Shown: piece by piece, positions 55,203 to 64,000 of the stretch | Position numbering within the stretch: the stretch's first letter is position 1 | Layout of the letters: every line of letters starts with the position of its first letter | Source: Plazaster borealis | Taxonomy: Eukaryota > Echinodermata > Asteroidea > Forcipulatida > Labidiasteridae | Direction of reading: 5' to 3' | DNA: 64,000 nucleotides | Assembly: GCA_021014325.1 (NCBI GenBank) | Contig: CM037474.1 | Coordinates: 25,985,488-26,049,487 of the forward strand | Made by a program: the position numbers and the translations under genes | The notes under the pieces: model-generated | Seen by the model: only the letters and a program-made list of their open reading frames with translations | Databases searched by the model: none | What the model was told of the DNA's origin: nothing

Positions 55203-58200
55203 CTAAGTGAACAAAAATACAGACAACAGTTTACCATTTTGCATCAATTTCGGTTTGTCAACTATTATGAGCATCCAGGTCACAATTTCATAAAGCTGCT
55301 TTTAGCACAAAACATTGCTTAACACATTTCTGCTGAGCAAAAATGAGCAGGAGATCAGTCATTTGTACGAGTGACCTAGTATTTTGACTGGTAACCTAAA
55401 TCTTGTAAGCAAACTTGTTTTGTGCATGCTTGTCTACTTTTTGTACGTAAGCAACTTTATGAAATTGGGCCCTCTTTAGAGGACGTTTTAAAAAGGCAAA
55501 GGTGAAATATCATCTTCTTACCTCCAGAACATCGATTGCCTTCAGCAATAGGGCGAGCTTGAGATTCCCTGTATCAACGGCGATATCCAGGTCAGATTTG
55601 TGCTCCTAATAATAAACAAAGAACAAAATCAGTGAACAAACAACAAAATAATTTCGCAACGCTCACTTTGTAAAATTACTCTCTTGTTATTGTCACAATG
55701 TTGTCTGGTCCATAACATGTGTAATGACTAAGTAATGCTCTTTTGGGGGATTCTTTAGTACCGTACTTGTTCAGGCCACAAGATACAGACTCAGGTAGAG
55801 CTCTGTTTGTTTTGTGGCTTCCATTCTAAGTGGCAAAAGGTCATTAAGTGTATATCTGTACTTGAGGGGGCGCTGCACCCCTCACAAGTGTCATCGATTA
55901 ATGTACAAATATCCCCACATTCTGTTTCCCACTTCTATTAATCCAATGCATAGAATTTACTTAAATTAAACCCAGTATTTTTTGTCTAACCAAACTGGGG
56001 CTGGAAGAAAATGGTCTGCCTCTTTTATCAGAAGAGAACAAGTTTTTCGTGTTTTGTATGTTAGCAAAAGAGGGCGACATATTAGAATTATGACGAAGGT
56101 TGCCGAAAACACAATGATGATGCCGCGTCCGAATCAAGCGACTTCGGCTACGGCTACTTAGCCGTTAGCTGCAACGACGACAACGTTGAAGAATAGGACT
56201 TTTTGTTCTATTCCGGCCATGGCCACTTCCGCAGCCATAAATTCGGACGCGGCCTAAGCTAGTTATTCTTACGTGTATGATCCAGAGAGCTTTCAGAATC
56301 AGCGTGAGTTTCAGCTCGCCGATGGGGTGTCCAGCGAACATGGAGTTAAGTGGTCTATCCTGTAATGTAAAACAAAATCCAAATAATAATGTTGGGATTT
56401 AGTATCTGAGAATTATTCGGAATGTTTTGTGATACATTTCCGCGCTATCAGTGAGTATTGGGAGGAGATATAAAGCGGTTCTCAGCCCTTAACAAAGTTA
56501 ACAATTTTCTAAGTTCTTTCACTAGGAATACGGACAATAGTTTCACCCACCATTCGGGTAGATATTAAAAGACATTTATATATTTATCAAGCTTAAACCA
56601 TGCCCGATATGTGGCAGAGGGTGTCCCCTCAAATGTTCCCATCCTTTAAAACACTCTTTTCCGCTTGTACGGAAGTACCCCACCCCAAGTCCTCTAAGGA
56701 ATTCCTGAGATTCCCAAAACACAATAATGAAGACACAATAGGAAGGGAGTACACCATGCCACATATCGAACACCAATGTTCAAGCTAGTGTTTTATAGTT
56801 GATACCATGTCTACGGAATTAGTACAGTGACTAAGACCCTCCAAGGGAAGACCCAAGAGGAGGGGGTAACCGTCGACCGAGAGGTGAGACCGGCGGGGAG
56901 ACCTACAGCCGGGTGTGATTCGTTCGTTTATAATGATTCTAGGGGTTGCTTTTTTATAGAATTGAACAAAATTTCGAAAAAAAATTCCTAATATATAAAA
57001 GCAATTAGTCATGATTGTGTTTTTGAGTAGGCCTATACTCGAAACAAGATTGTATTTCTTAGTTTTTATTGAATTGATTTGCTTACCTTCAACAAAACAA
57101 TCGCCTTCAGGATGAGCTGGAGTTTGAGTTCGTCAGGCATGCTGCCATAGGGTGGCAACCACGTTGGTACAGATAGTGAGTCTCCTTCATAGGACTATTG
57201 ACAAGACAAATAAATAAATGAATAATCAATCCTCGGAGATAGGCGCAATACAAATTGTCTTATACAATTAATATTATAACGAGTTCTCAACAACGATTGT
57301 CTTGTTCCCTATATGCAATAACGTTCATACATATGATTTATGATTTCTAATGGGGCCAGGCTGTTTACCTTCTAGCCTCAATTTGGTTACACTGATTCAA
57401 TTGAAAGAACGGAACTCTGAGACTGGTTGGTTACACTGATTCAATTGAAAGAACGGAACTCTGAGACTGGTTCTCTACTTCTAGATTTTGACCGGGGCTC
57501 GATTTCACAAAGCACCGAAATTCATTATAAGTAAGTTGTCAATATTGCCACACACAATGATTTGTATTGTGACATCACACTTTGCTTTTATAGTGGGGCA
57601 GATAGGGGAAATATGGGGGAATCGTGCCTTTGATGATACAAACAAGCATGGAATTTGGCACACAGTCCTGAGTGTGCAAGGGAAATATATTTGGCTATAG
57701 GCCTATATAGAGCAATCGCAGATTTTAATTTTGAGAAATTATTGGTTGAATAACAAGCAATTTTCAACATTTTCAAAATGGCTGCCATTGCTTGTTATAC
57801 CTTTATTATTTCAAAGGACAAATCTGCGATGGCCCTATCGTCAAATCAATTTATCATGATTTACTCTGACTGTGTGTCAAATTCCATGCTGGTATCATCA
57901 AAGACACAACCCATCACCTACACCTGCCGTACTATTAGCAATTCAGATTGAGTCGCAGTAAGATCAATTCGTCCGCTCAGGACTATAAGGTCATTAGTGC
58001 AATTTGTATGGATTACATAAAGTTGCTTTTGCATACTTTGGAGCTCCCGGTAAATGGGGTTTATTTATCAAGAGTGTCTTCAGAGTATTTGTTTGGCAAA
58101 ACGAAACTTTCCCTTTCTAAGTTAAAACATGTTTTGTTTTACGCCTTTTTTCATTTAATGACCGTTTGATTGATTGGTTGATTCTTGATTGATTTGGTTT

Positions 58201-59125
58201 ATTGCTATCTATATCAATAGAAATTGCCATGGCTCTCGTGCTTAAAAATACATGAAATTACAATAGAAAAATATATTAGTAAAATAAGAAATGCATAGTA
58301 ATGATACATTGCGAGTAACTGCAATTAATGACCTTATAGCACTGAGACGAATTATATCTCTTTGTGGAATTGAGACTAGCTTGCCCAAAATAAACCCTGA
58401 AGACTCGCGTGCATTTTGAACAACATGAGAGCGAGCCTCGTGTTTCCCATTCACATGCGCATTGCTCTAACGTAAGAAGAAAACATAGGGGACATTAGAT
58501 TGTCGAAGGGAAAATTTTGATTCATGGATTTCGAATGACCTATCACGGTCAATGAGAGAGACCTCACCTTCAAGATCACGAGTGCCTTTAAGATGAGTTC
58601 AAGTTTGAGGTCGTCTCTCATCTGAGCAGGAAACATGTCATCCACCTCAGCCTCCTCCTCTGACGTCATCTGAAGACAGAATTACAAAGAGTAAAGTTTT
58701 CACAGCGAGTTGAATAAAAATGTACCATAAGAACCACATGTCGGCCCAATATTCCCCTCCAACTAATGAATGTCTCAAAGAATATCGATGGTTTTATTTC
58801 TTTGAAAGGTCCTCAGAGCTACCAAATTCAACAAATTACTATCTAAAACAATTGACGGGAACCATAAATACGCATTAGAAAGCAAACAAATCAGTTTTAT
58901 GCGAATCACGAACAAATGTAGGATAAGGAAATGTTTTTTTCTTTTCAGATGTTTTGGAAGATTTCTTACCATTTCTGATAACATCATTTCGTCATAATCG
59001 ATCTGGTCAACCGACGGTGTGGTCTCTGCCTCACTGCGCCCGTGGAGGATGTGCGCTTCTGATGACGTCACCACACACATCAGCATCATCATCATTCCTA
59101 TGATACCCGCCATGATGCTCGCCAT
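54753..59125 (-). CDS. Secreted module-repeat protein with cationic C-terminal peptide, complete, unrecognised family
   Basis: I do not recognise this family. Coding exons 58970-59125, 58568-58669, 57087-57194, 56273-56359, 55522-55605, 54753-55202 make 328 residues; all five introns are phase 0. Residues 1-24 are a Met-rich signal peptide (VVTSSEA before the likely cut). Exons 2-6 each carry one 14-residue module, consensus LKLxL(I/L)LKA(I/L)xx(I/L)(K/H/E), at 73-86, 109-122, 138-151, 166-179 and 198-211; in exons 2-5 the module ends exactly at the splice site. Exon 6 adds an acidic, Thr/Glu-rich linker with one N-glycosylation site (NET), an RGD at 290-292, then VKR and a 25-residue tail with 7 Lys, 5 His and 2 Trp. 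Likely a processed secreted precursor, possibly antimicrobial; function is inferred from composition only. A paralogue starts head to head at 63771. Confidence 0.82.
55279..55472. mobile_element. B-type MITE in module-repeat gene intron 5
   Basis: Left end cacaatttcataaagctgct (degraded), right end gaaattgggccc; core gagcaggagatcagtcattt. Confidence 0.7.
55522..55605 (-). CDS. Module-repeat gene exon 5 (module 4)
   Basis: 28 codons between attag and gtaaga. Lead EHKSDLDIAVDTGN, module LKLALLLKAIDVLE. The last residue is acidic where the other modules end in Lys or His. Confidence 0.8.
56122..56253. mobile_element. C-type foldback MITE in module-repeat gene intron 4
   Basis: Ends gccgcgtccgaatcaagcg and aaattcggacgcggc, inner arm cttcggctacggct. 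Confidence 0.75.
56273..56359 (-). CDS. Module-repeat gene exon 4 (module 3)
   Basis: 29 codons between attacag and gtaaga. Lead DRPLNSMFAGHPIGE, module LKLTLILKALWIIH. A C-type MITE ends about 20 bp past the donor (56253). Confidence 0.8.
57087..57194 (-). CDS. Module-repeat gene exon 3 (module 2)
   Basis: 36 codons between caatag and gtaagc. The lead contains VPTWLPPYGSMPDE and the module is LKLQLILKAIVLLK. The lead is unrelated to that of exon 2, so only the module is under visible constraint. Confidence 0.82.
57385..57472. repeat. Exact 44-bp tandem duplication
   Basis: Two identical head-to-tail copies (ggttacactgattcaattga ...) at 57385-57428 and 57429-57472, in intron 2 of the module-repeat gene. 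A recent event or an assembly effect. Confidence 0.85.
57624..57907. mobile_element. MITE with GTG(C/T)CTTTGATGATAC ends
   Basis: Left arm 57624-57667 and right arm 57868-57907 are inverted, with a 3-4 nt indel and few mismatches. 284 bp. In intron 2 of the module-repeat gene. Confidence 0.7.
58568..58669 (-). CDS. Module-repeat gene exon 2 (module 1)
   Basis: 34 codons between cttcag and gtgagg. An acidic lead (TSEEEAEVDD) is followed by LKLELILKALVILK at the exon end. Confidence 0.82.
58970..59125 (-). CDS. Module-repeat gene exon 1 (signal peptide)
   Basis: 52 codons from ATG at 59125 (context caaacATGG) to donor gtaaga. The hydrophobic core is MAGIIGMMMMLMCVVTS. The mature part begins near HILHGRSEAETT and ends with the acidic DYDEMMLSEM. 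It aligns end to end with the exon at 63771-63932. Confidence 0.85.
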
Positions 59126-59254
59126 GTTTGCTCAAAGTTGATCGACTCTCGATGTTTTAGCCAAAATATCTTGTAACGATTTCGTTGATAGTTCTTCTGC
59201 TGCGAAGTTTGTTGCTGAAATTTCACGAATGAAGAACCCTGGTCAAGTGTGTGT

Positions 59255-59262
59255 ATTATAAA
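59255..59262 (-). promoter_or_regulatory. TATA-like box of the module-repeat gene
   Basis: TTTATAAT on the minus strand, about 133 bp upstream of the ATG at 59125. This would allow a short unspliced 5' UTR of roughly 100 nt. The choice rests on motif and spacing only. Confidence 0.35.
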
Positions 59263-59611
59263 GGATCTCGACAGGATGCAAAAGGCACTCCCAGGTTTGC
59301 ACAATACAGGCTGGTTTACACCGGTCTATAACTCTTGCAGTATCATCATTATTGACGTTATTTCCTATGTCATTTCTGACCGCCCACTGCATACGCAGCA
59401 AATAGTACGAACGTCCACCTCTCCCAAATTACGGCAGTGTCCAATAACCTACGCTAAACGAAACCAATGACTTCACGGATTTTTAAGGCCTCCCTCATCA
59501 TGGGTACTTACCAACCTCGTTCCCAGGGGTGTTCGATCTCGCTAGAGGCCATTTTTATCCCCAGCATGCGCCGCTCGCTGATAACGAGAGTTATCGATAC
59601 TGCGCACTAGG

Positions 59612-59752
59612 GTCGATTTCACAAAACTCTTCCTAACTTAGGACTGCTCCTATAGGCAATGCTAAGAGATAGGACTATAGTCTACAGTTAAGACCAGTTA
59701 CTGGTCCTAACTTCAGATAAGACTAGTCTTATCTCTTTGTGAAATCGGCCCC
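59612..59752. mobile_element. Small foldback MITE with GATTTCACAAA ends
   Basis: Ends ggtcgatttcacaaaactct and cttatctctttgtgaaatcg. Followed at about 59796-59950 by a second small element with ccctttTCGAAAC / GTTTCGATAAGG-like ends. Confidence 0.6.
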
Positions 59753-61931
59753 TGCCTATGTTAGCGAGAGTGGGATACTAACTGGTAACTGTTATTGGCC
59801 CTTTTCGAAACAGTGGCTCTCTGCTTCGGCTCCGTCTTAGGCTCCGTCTGTTATTTTGAAATCTTGCACTTTCCGTACGGTGCTTCACAGAGGTTGACAG
59901 AACATAAGCCGGAGGATTGAAGCCGAACCCGTGGTTTCGATAAGGCACTAAAACAGAACTTCAGATTAAGTTTAACTTCTGTTATGCAAAACAAAAACAA
60001 TCAAACAAACAAACAACAAAAACAAACAAACAAACAAGGGAACAAACAAAGATATAAGCACCTACAGGTAAAGCAGTTTGCGAACCGTTACTGATTGAAA
60101 TGTAACACACCATTTTCAAATCTATCATAGTAAGGAGGCCTATTTTGACATCAATGGTTAATTTCGCACCTATACATTGGTTGTCGTTTCACCAGTGGAA
60201 AATTCAAGGCTTGATTTTATAAAAATGTTAAGCACCAAAAAGTTGCTTAGCATAAAGAAATTTTATAATCAGAAATGGGTAGCCAGTCAAAATACTATCA
60301 TTGTTTACATTGCTCGTGACTGGATACCCCTATATAAGATATTTATGTCTTATTTAAAGCTTTTTAACTATCTTTAAACCCCGACAGTTTCTGGGGCCCC
60401 CTCCTTGAAAGGTACTCCTAGCAATAAGGAGGGTGCAGAAACTGAAGTAAAGTGAGTGTGCTATAATTATAGTTATGCATTTTAAATGTTTGGTACACTA
60501 ACTATTTCACCCCAAAGTTACATTCAATCCTTTGATATACATTTCAAAAATGGAAACGACTTTTGACTAATTGCCAATCATGGGTTAACTAATTGAAAAG
60601 TTTAGAAATAAAAAGAAGAAACTAAAACAATATCTTATAAATTATTCATGGGACAGGGTTTAGATTACTAAAAATGAAAACAGTCAAAACAAAAAGGGAT
60701 CTGCCCCCCCCCCTGCCTCCCCTCCTACGTGATGTGACGCCATCTTTCAAGACTATTTGTAGCGTAGTATATAAAGCGACCAACCCACATACACAGTCGT
60801 CATTTCTATTCAGTCACTGTCTTTTTAATAGACGCGTTGTCAACTGTCGGGTCTTTTCCTTTCAGTTTATTTGCCGGGGAGAGTCGGTTGGTTTCTTCTG
60901 GTTTCCTAAATACAACAAGCAAACTACAGGAAGCTGTTGGAATGATATTAACGGGATGTTGGGCTTGGTACAAAAGTGTGTCTTTTGTTTTTCTCTGTTA
61001 GTTTTTAACAAAGTTCAAGCGTTTGAACTGACGCGCACTTTCATTTCATTTTATTAACATCACATTTCATGGCCCACAGGCCAAATTGGATGTGATTTAT
61101 AATCAGTAATTAGCAATATACTAAAAACGGTGAGAAATTTACAAGTAGGATTAAAAAACGTTAAAACAAACACCTAAAAACATGAATGGATGAGGAATAC
61201 AAAACATTTTCAATGACTGAAAAAGCAAAGCGAATTACAGTATAAAACTTGAGAAAGAGTAAAAACAAACTTAACAGTGAAAGACTAAAAACGGTATCCG
61301 TTGAGCCACGGTTGGACGGCTGAGACCGTTTCCAAATGTTAGCGGCTGTGGCTGTGGCTGTGGCTGTGGCTGGATCACCACAGGCTGCCCTTAGCAACAG
61401 CCTAAGTAACAGTGGCTGCATGGACTTTAAAAAAATGCTGAAAGAATTGAAACATAAAAATAATAGCCAGTCTTGGTCATGCATGACATTTTTTTGTTAC
61501 TGCTGTGATATCTTGAGATTTGAAAATCGGGGTGGAGGGACACCCAAATTATAACCCCTTGTAAAATAATATAAGTCATTACCGTTGAAGAACCTTCCGA
61601 ATTAATTCAAGCCTTGCTTATCTTCCATTTGTATAGCTTTACACGTACAACGTGCTACAATTGTTCCCCAATAAGTCCACGGTGTGTTATACTAGGTGCC
61701 TAATGATTATACCAAAAAGGTCAGGTTGTATCCAAAATGGCGGCTACATCTACGGCTACGACTGTTGCTAAAGGTGTTACTAAGGCCGCCCTATGCTTCA
61801 ACGCATAATGACGCGGTGATCCAGCAGTAGCCGTAGCCAAAGACGTAAATTCGGACAAGGTCTCATACGTTTTTCCTTTGCAGAAGAAAACAAGATGGCT
61901 ATACTCTACGAAAAAAGGTTTATTTCAAAGG

Positions 61932-62605
61932 CTGTGTCCGAATCAAGCGACTTCGGCTACGGTTACATGGCCATTGGCTGCAGTGACAGTGTCTTGAAGA
62001 ATTGGTATTTTCAGCGATCTTGACCCAATTTCATAGAGCTGCTTAGACAATATTATTGAACGGTTTCTGATAAGCAAAATTAAGCAGGATACCAGTCACA
62101 GTTGGTACAAGTGACATATTCTGGCTGACCTCATTCTGGTAAGCATGTTCACTAGCTCTTTTTGTGCTTAAAGGCAGGGTATACCTTTGGTAATTACTCC
62201 AAACATTAATGACCATAAAAACTTACTTTGTAAATAGCACTGGAGAGCTGTTGATATTATAAAACATTATTAGAAACGACCCCTTGAAGTAATGTAGTTT
62301 AAGAGAAAGAAGTATTTTTTCACCCCAAAATTTGAATCTGAGAAAGGCCTCAGGCATGAAGCAATTTTCAGGCATCTGACTGCACACAATTCAATGCAAC
62401 AAGGGTGGTTTTTATTTCATTTTTTCCTTTCAACTTCGATGACCAATTGAGCCCAAATTTTCACAGGTTTGTTATTGCATATGTTGGGATACACCAAGTG
62501 AGAATACTGGTCTTTGACAATTGCCAAAAGTACACCCTGCCTTTAAAGCTGTGAAACTCAGCCACACTGGCAAAGCAGTAAATTCAGACACAGCCACAGT
62601 CTAGT
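61932..62605. mobile_element. Three-level nested MITE insertion (A in B in C)
   Basis: C-type left part 61932-62025, then B-type from about 62026 to 62171, A-type 62168-62546, then the B-type end (ttaaagctgtgaaactcagc) and the C-type right end (cagtaaattcagacacagcc) to 62605. Confidence 0.7.
62168..62546 (-). mobile_element. A-type MITE, copy 5 (innermost)
   Basis: TTAA at both ends, AGGCAGGGTATACC / GTACACCCTGCCT. The central palindrome resembles copy 4 but is decayed (ctgagaaaggcctcaggcat). Confidence 0.8.
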
Positions 62606-63105
62606 TTCCTTTAAAGCCAATCCCGTTACCCGTGGGTATAGTTGTGACGTATAAAGAAGGGAATGATTCGCCAGTCTACAACGGGGAAGGCGTCATCACA
62701 TCCAGGGCTTGGTGTTTAGGTGCGCCTTGGTCTTTCCTGACAGCGACCCTTTATATTCTACACTTTTCCATCAACCTGAACCATTGAATGCAGAGCTCGA
62801 CCGATCACGGTGATAACAAGTCAGAAGCAAAGACGAGAGATTACTAACGAATTCAGGACCAACCACTGCATTGAAGGTAAGATACAATTCCAGCAAAAAT
62901 AGTTGCAAAAATCTCTTATTATATTGTGAGTTCCGCTTTTCTGCTTTTTCTCGTTGATATCTCTTTGATTTCCAAGATAAACCGGCACATTGATCCGGAG
63001 GTCGCAGGTTCAAGTCCCGCTCTAGTCAAGTTTTCTTTGTTCAACCCAAAACGTAATGGGCTTATAGGCTTACGATATGATTGCCAAAACGCACCACAAT
63101 GTGTT

Positions 63106-63170
63106 TTGTTGTTGTTGTTGTTGTTGTTTTGGGGTGTTTTTTTTTGTTTTTTTTTGGGGGGGGGAGGGTT
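63106..63170. repeat. TTG microsatellite and poly-T/poly-G run
   Basis: A (TTG)n run near 63106-63129 followed by T and G homopolymers. Simple sequence only. Confidence 0.8.
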
Positions 63171-63307
63171 TATATTCGTTCAAACCCGAAACTTGATTTA
63201 ATATTTGACTTTAAGATAACAATTTCGATTTCACCATTCAAATTAAGATATTTAGATTTTACCATTCACATTTCAAATTGAAAAGGCAAAAGGGAATTCA
63301 AAAGCAA

Positions 63308-63660
63308 ATGGAATATACAGGATTGGTAGAGCTGACAAAATATAGTCGCAGACAGTGTTCGTGTTGTGTGATCAACCATATATGAAATAACAAACCTGCA
63401 GGTGAAAATGGGGGCTTAACCCGTTGTGTGAGTCAGGAAAAATCCATGCACAATTTTCGGCATGTAAACACATTGTCCTAAAGCTGTTGTGGGTTTTTGT
63501 TTATGTTTTTTTTCAGAAACAGTTTTTCTCGAATATGACTTTAATTCAGAGGGAAATATTTCAAAGAAAAAAATGAATAAGCTTCATAATCAGTAAGCTT
63601 TCAGACTAAAATTAAACGATAATGTTTTTTATCCTTACCAATCCTGTATAATACCTTTAA
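63308..63660 (-). mobile_element. F-type MITE upstream of the second module-repeat gene
   Basis: Left tacaggattggtagagctga, right ccaatcctgtataatacctttaa with TTAA at 63657. It ends 111 bp before the ATG at 63771, so it lies in the proximal promoter or 5' UTR. Confidence 0.65.
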
Positions 63661-63770
63661 ACAAAATTTTGATTTGCATTTTTATATTTTATTTAATATA
63701 ACATTTACATGATATCTTATCTCGAATATCTTTTCACACAGACGGAGACTTGAATCAGAATTGATATAGA

Positions 63771-63932
63771 ATGGCGACTTTGAGAGCAGGTGTCATTGGA
63801 ATTGTGATGATGATGATGATGATGATGTGTATGACGTCATCCAGAGCATACATCATCCACGGAGGCAATGAGGCACAGACCACACAAACCGTTGGCCAGA
63901 CTGATAATGACGATTTGATGATATCGGAAATG
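63771..63932 (+). CDS. First exon of a second module-repeat secreted gene (paralogue), partial
   Basis: 54 codons from ATG at 63771 to a gtatgg donor at 63933, phase 0, exactly like exon 1 at 58970-59125. Matching landmarks are AGVIGI, the Met run, MTSSRA before the cut, Y/HI(I/L)HG, NEAQTT and DLMISEM. The signal-peptide core is seven consecutive ATG codons, where the other copy has four Met codons. The remaining exons lie past the right edge. The two genes diverge from a shared 4.6 kb spacer. Confidence 0.8.
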
Positions 63933-64000
63933 GTATGGAATTTTTGGTTATTACAAGTTCATATTGATCCACAAATTAATTATAGTTGCATTTGCAACAA

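Larger units (their letters stand above)
59126..63770. other. Divergent intergenic region of the two module-repeat genes
   Basis: 4.6 kb shared upstream DNA. It holds the TATA-like box at 59255, several foldback MITEs, degraded B- and C-type copies (60208-60370, 61318-61425, 61722-61862), the nested insertion at 61932-62605, a SINE head fragment and an F-type MITE close to the second gene. Confidence 0.6.

Noticed and set aside
60674..61057. 127-codon plus-strand frame in the divergent spacer
   Set aside because: Composition is irregular, no signal or module, and no similarity to the neighbouring genes.
1..64000. CRISPR arrays, operons, prokaryotic promoters, integrated viral genes
   Set aside because: The window is clearly metazoan. 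No direct-repeat/spacer array and no viral structural or replication gene was seen.

Overview
This is eukaryotic, intron-rich DNA from a deuterostome invertebrate, very probably an echinoderm and most likely a sea star. That reading rests on recalled similarity of the repeats to sea-star repeats, not on a search. About 90% of the window is introns and intergenic DNA full of small inverted-repeat (MITE-like) elements and tRNA-derived SINEs. I rebuilt the coding parts by chaining exons whose GT/AG borders and phases agree and whose products match known families.

Layout, left to right. (1) 1141-12335, minus: first nine coding exons (228 residues) of an aminoacylase-1 (ACY1) gene, which runs off the left edge. 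(2) 12336-22096: intergenic, with a roughly 640-660 bp tandem array at 13.4-16.96 kb that a non-LTR retrotransposon remnant interrupts. (3) 22120-27961, plus: complete five-exon ABHD14A-like serine hydrolase, 277 residues, with a membrane anchor and an intact Ser-Asp-His triad. ACY1 and ABHD14A are also neighbours in human, so this pair looks like old microsynteny. The ABHD14 stop codon lies inside the TTAA target site of a MITE. (4) 33801-47980, minus: complete five-exon Wnt ligand, closest to Wnt2, with an unusual 89-residue basic/Ala-rich C-terminal tail. An unidentified plus-strand exon (37601-37919) sits in its intron 2. (5) 54753-59125, minus: an unrecognised secreted protein of 328 residues. 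Five of its six exons each carry one copy of a 14-residue Leu/Lys module, all introns are phase 0, and the protein ends in a dibasic site followed by a 25-residue, strongly cationic, Trp-containing peptide. (6) 63771-63932, plus: first exon of a paralogue of that gene, head to head with it and cut by the right edge.

The strongest candidate for an undescribed system is the module-repeat secreted family at 54.7-64 kb, which looks like a precursor with an antimicrobial-peptide-like C-terminus. The second is a family of TTAA-targeting MITEs whose central palindrome differs between copies while staying self-complementary. One copy sits in a SINE whose empty site is also in this window, one supplies the ABHD14 stop codon, and one is the innermost layer of a three-deep nested insertion.

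ACY1 removes N-acyl groups from amino acids, and the related mammalian ABHD14B has been reported to remove acetyl groups from protein lysines, so the conserved pair may share acyl-group metabolism. The Wnt gene and the secreted family show no evident functional link to it.
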